In this document: piece by piece, positions 39,690 through 41,347 of the stretch
How positions within the stretch are numbered: position 1 is the first letter of the stretch
Layout of the letters: each line of letters starts with the position of its first letter
Assembly (NCBI GenBank): GCA_022826865.1
Contig: JAJDUC010000115.1
Location: 1 to 41,347 of the forward strand
Reading direction: 5' to 3'
Origin: Anaerolineae bacterium
Lineage (GTDB): Bacteria > Chloroflexota > Anaerolineae > Aggregatilineales > Phototrophicaceae
DNA length: 41,347 nucleotides
Translations under genes and position numbers: made by a program
Notes under the pieces: model-generated
Seen by the model: only the letters and a program-made list of their open reading frames with translations
The model's database searches: none
What the model was told of the DNA's origin: nothing

Positions 39690-40202
39690 CTAAATCGAGA
39701 CTTTGAAGCGGGCGAAGGCGGCGGAGGCGGCCAGGCCCAGGTAGAGCAGGGTGAAAAGCCCGATGGCGCCGAGGAGCAGATAAGCGGCCGCGATGCCGCC
39801 GGCGAGCACGGCGCCGGCGCAGACGACGCTGCTCTGGCGGCCGCGGCGTCCCCCCGTCAGTTGCAGCGCGAACTGGGCAACGGCCCCGCCGATTGCCGGC
39901 GCGATGATGAAACCCAGGATCAAGAAGCCGCCGAGCAGCAAGGTCGCCCCGGCGGTGAATGCGCCGCCGACCAGGCCAACAGCCGCGACAATGCCGTAAT
40001 CCGCCAAGGTGCCCTGGTAAAATTTGTCCGCGTGGCTGCGGACGCATTCCCGGCAGGTATAGCCGACCGGCGTGCGTTGGGCGCATTCAACGCACATGTA
40101 ACGGTCGCAGCGGTTGCAGCGCAGCTCGGTGTCGCGCTCTGGATGCAGCGCGCAGAAGTGCATCTGATCATCGATTGCGACGCCGCTTATATTTTCGTCC
40201 AT
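39690..40202 (-). CDS. B-box-type zinc finger membrane protein
   Basis: This 170-residue protein has a zinc-finger-like N-terminal region with paired Cys/His: Cys17, His20, Cys29, Cys32, Cys37, Cys40, Cys50, Cys53 and His57. This matches the B-box arrangement found in many small bacterial membrane proteins. Three or four hydrophobic segments (about 70-165) follow. The domain should face the cytoplasm and may bind a partner protein; no activity is known. It lies between nadK and recN with gaps of 15-17 bp, so it is co-transcribed with them. Confidence 0.8.
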   Translation of the reverse strand: MDENISGVAIDDQMHFCALHPERDTELRCNRCDRYMCVECAQRTPVGYTCRECVRSHADKFYQGTLADYGIVAAVGLVGGAFTAGATLLLGGFLILGFIIAPAIGGAVAQFALQLTGGRRGRQSSVVCAGAVLAGGIAAAYLLLGAIGLFTLLYLGLAASAAFARFKVSI

Positions 40203-40217
40203 GCCAGCCCCGTCATC

Positions 40218-41105
40218 TCATTCTTCAAAGGTCAAGCGCCGCGGACCGTGACGGTTGATGCGCGGCTCCATGCGATCCAGCAGCGAACGGTAAAAGTAGT
40301 TGCGATCGCGCAGGCGCACGAAGCGGCTCTCCGGCTCGGCGGAAGTAATGCGAATGTGCTGGTTTTCGTCGAGTTCGGCCGTGACCGCGCCATCGACGGT
40401 TAAGACGACCGGGTGCCGGTTTTCCGGCGTCGGCTCAATATCGACCACGGCGCCGCGCGATAGCACAATAGGACGGTCCATGCTCAGGTGGGGCGCCATC
40501 GGCGCCAGCAGGATATTGCGCAATTCCGGCGGCAAGATGGGTCCACCCGTCGCCAGCGCATAGGCGGAGGAGCCGGTCGGCGTCGAGACGATCAGGGCAT
40601 CGGCGTTGTATGTGGTCGCCCAATGGTTGTCGATGTAGGCGGCGATTTGCACCATCCGCCCGAAGACGCTGCCGCTGATGACGACATCGTTGAGCGCGCG
40701 ATAGCAGCCGACGACCTTGCGCCGCTCTTCCAGCAGGGTCGCCTGCAGCAGCATGCGCTTTTCGATCCAGTAATCGCCCGCCAGCACTTGTTCCAGCGCG
40801 GCCGCGCAGTCCTCCGGTTTTTCAATTTCGGTGAGGAAGCCGAGCCAGCCCATATTGACGCCTAGCACCGGCACGCCTTGCTCGGCGCAGACGCGGCCGG
40901 CGCGCAGCATGGCGCCATCGCCGCCGATCGCCATTACGATATCGGCGTTCGCAACATCCGCCTTGACGCTGTTCTCGTCCCAGACCGTGTGCGCCCAGTG
41001 GTCGATATCGCGGGCGCAGAGGGTCCTGGCGATATCGCGCGCGACCGGGTGCGTATCCGGGCGAGAAGGGTGCGCCAGCACGCCAATCCGCTTGATGTCG
41101 GTCAA
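40218..41105 (-). CDS. nadK: NAD kinase
   Basis: This enzyme phosphorylates NAD+ to NADP+ in the cytoplasm. The 295-residue protein has the family motifs: AIGGDGAMLRAGR (GGDG at 61-64, catalytic Asp63), GVNMGWLGFL, the ALNDVVI segment (usually NE; ND here), and the NAD-binding STPTGSSAYALATGGP. The length is normal. It starts the reverse-strand unit nadK, B-box protein, recN. Only the terminal repeat region lies upstream, and no clear promoter is seen there. Confidence 0.95.
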   Translation of the reverse strand: MTDIKRIGVLAHPSRPDTHPVARDIARTLCARDIDHWAHTVWDENSVKADVANADIVMAIGGDGAMLRAGRVCAEQGVPVLGVNMGWLGFLTEIEKPEDCAAALEQVLAGDYWIEKRMLLQATLLEERRKVVGCYRALNDVVISGSVFGRMVQIAAYIDNHWATTYNADALIVSTPTGSSAYALATGGPILPPELRNILLAPMAPHLSMDRPIVLSRGAVVDIEPTPENRHPVVLTVDGAVTAELDENQHIRITSAEPESRFVRLRDRNYFYRSLLDRMEPRINRHGPRRLTFEE

Positions 41106-41206
41106 TCCGGGCTTCTTTCGCTACCCCTCATGTCTGTCCATTATGACGCAGTTTGAGCGCCAATCCCATACAGAAACAGCATAGCGCCAGGGCAATCGCA
41201 CAAAAA
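41106..41206. other. Short noncoding gap upstream of nadK
   Basis: There is no gene here. A CATAAT box on the reverse strand (41140-41145) might be a -10 for nadK, but no good -35 is in place. Confidence 0.4.
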
Positions 41207-41347
41207 TGAAATTGCGCTGACAAATGACAATTTCGCCTCAGTTTTCGTAATCTGTAGGGGCGTTTCGCTGAAACGCCCTCAATTTGCAGGCCATATTCAA
41301 CGGGCGTCTCACGAGACGCCCCTACATTTGCACATTTTTCGTGGCGA
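41207..41347. repeat. Right copy of the 141-bp terminal inverted repeat
   Basis: This is the exact reverse complement of bases 1-141, with the two GGGCG-type hairpins at 41258-41278 and 41302-41321. See the left copy for its interpretation. Confidence 0.9.

Noticed and set aside
1..41347. The window as a giant transposon or linear phage-plasmid with terminal inverted repeats
   Set aside because: There is no transposase, integrase, replication or capsid gene, the content is chromosomal housekeeping and catabolism, and the repeat length equals an assembler k-mer.
1..41347. tRNA or rRNA genes
   Set aside because: No cloverleaf with a GGTTCGAATCC-like arm or rRNA-like stretch was found in the gaps. 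This was by eye only, so a covariance-model search could still add one.

Overview
The window looks like a complete metagenomic contig from a GC-rich free-living heterotrophic bacterium. Chloroflexota (an Anaerolineae-like lineage) is the best guess. The reasons are the dispersed GGGCG...CGCCC hairpin repeats, several CUT1-type sugar importers that lack their own ATPase, binding proteins with plain Sec signals, frequent GTG starts, and a nadK / B-box membrane protein / recN cluster. No rRNA or marker gene confirms the phylum, so this is inference. Both ends carry the same exact 141-bp sequence in inverted orientation, so the contig most likely stops inside a dispersed repeat.

Layout. 0.25-7.3 kb: murJ, an MFS transporter, mannonate dehydratase (reverse strand), then a CorC-like CBS protein, cytidine deaminase, a possible small gene and a VOC protein. 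7.3-12.8 kb (reverse): an LplB-LplC-type importer, its large binding protein and a cytoplasmic-type sulfatase, behind a strong promoter. 12.8-14.0 kb: a second MFS transporter. 14.2-15.7 kb: an AT-richer Fic gene with an elaborate control region. 15.7-19.4 kb (reverse): a Gfo/Idh/MocA dehydrogenase and a cupin, then a secreted protein of six ABM-like domains behind a striking palindrome. 19.6-25.2 kb: a divergent cluster of Fe-ADH/G1PDH-like enzyme, binding protein, MalF- and MalG-type permeases and a DegT aminotransferase. 25.2-25.8 kb: a repeat island. 25.8-34.4 kb: M55 D-aminopeptidase, binding protein, MalF, MalG, M20 peptidase, a putative GHL6-like glycosidase and a PhyH dioxygenase. 34.4-35.8 kb (reverse): a Cys-rich small protein and trxB. 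35.9-37.8 kb (reverse): an AT-richer DUF262/HNH (GmrSD-like) defence gene. 37.9-41.1 kb (reverse): nadK, B-box membrane protein and recN.

How it fits together. The core is catabolic: three binding-protein-dependent importers, each with two permeases and none with an ATPase. Each sits with a different set of cytoplasmic enzymes: a sulfatase; dehydrogenase plus aminotransferase; and amidohydrolases plus glycosidase plus dioxygenase. This suggests uptake of three different decorated glycans or sugar derivatives, energised by a shared ATPase encoded elsewhere. Two AT-richer single-gene islands (Fic and GmrSD-like) look acquired. The most unusual items are the six-domain ABM protein with a recently duplicated two-domain unit, the M55/M20/GHL6/PhyH import cluster, and the repeat island with a shared 20-nt module inside two hairpins.
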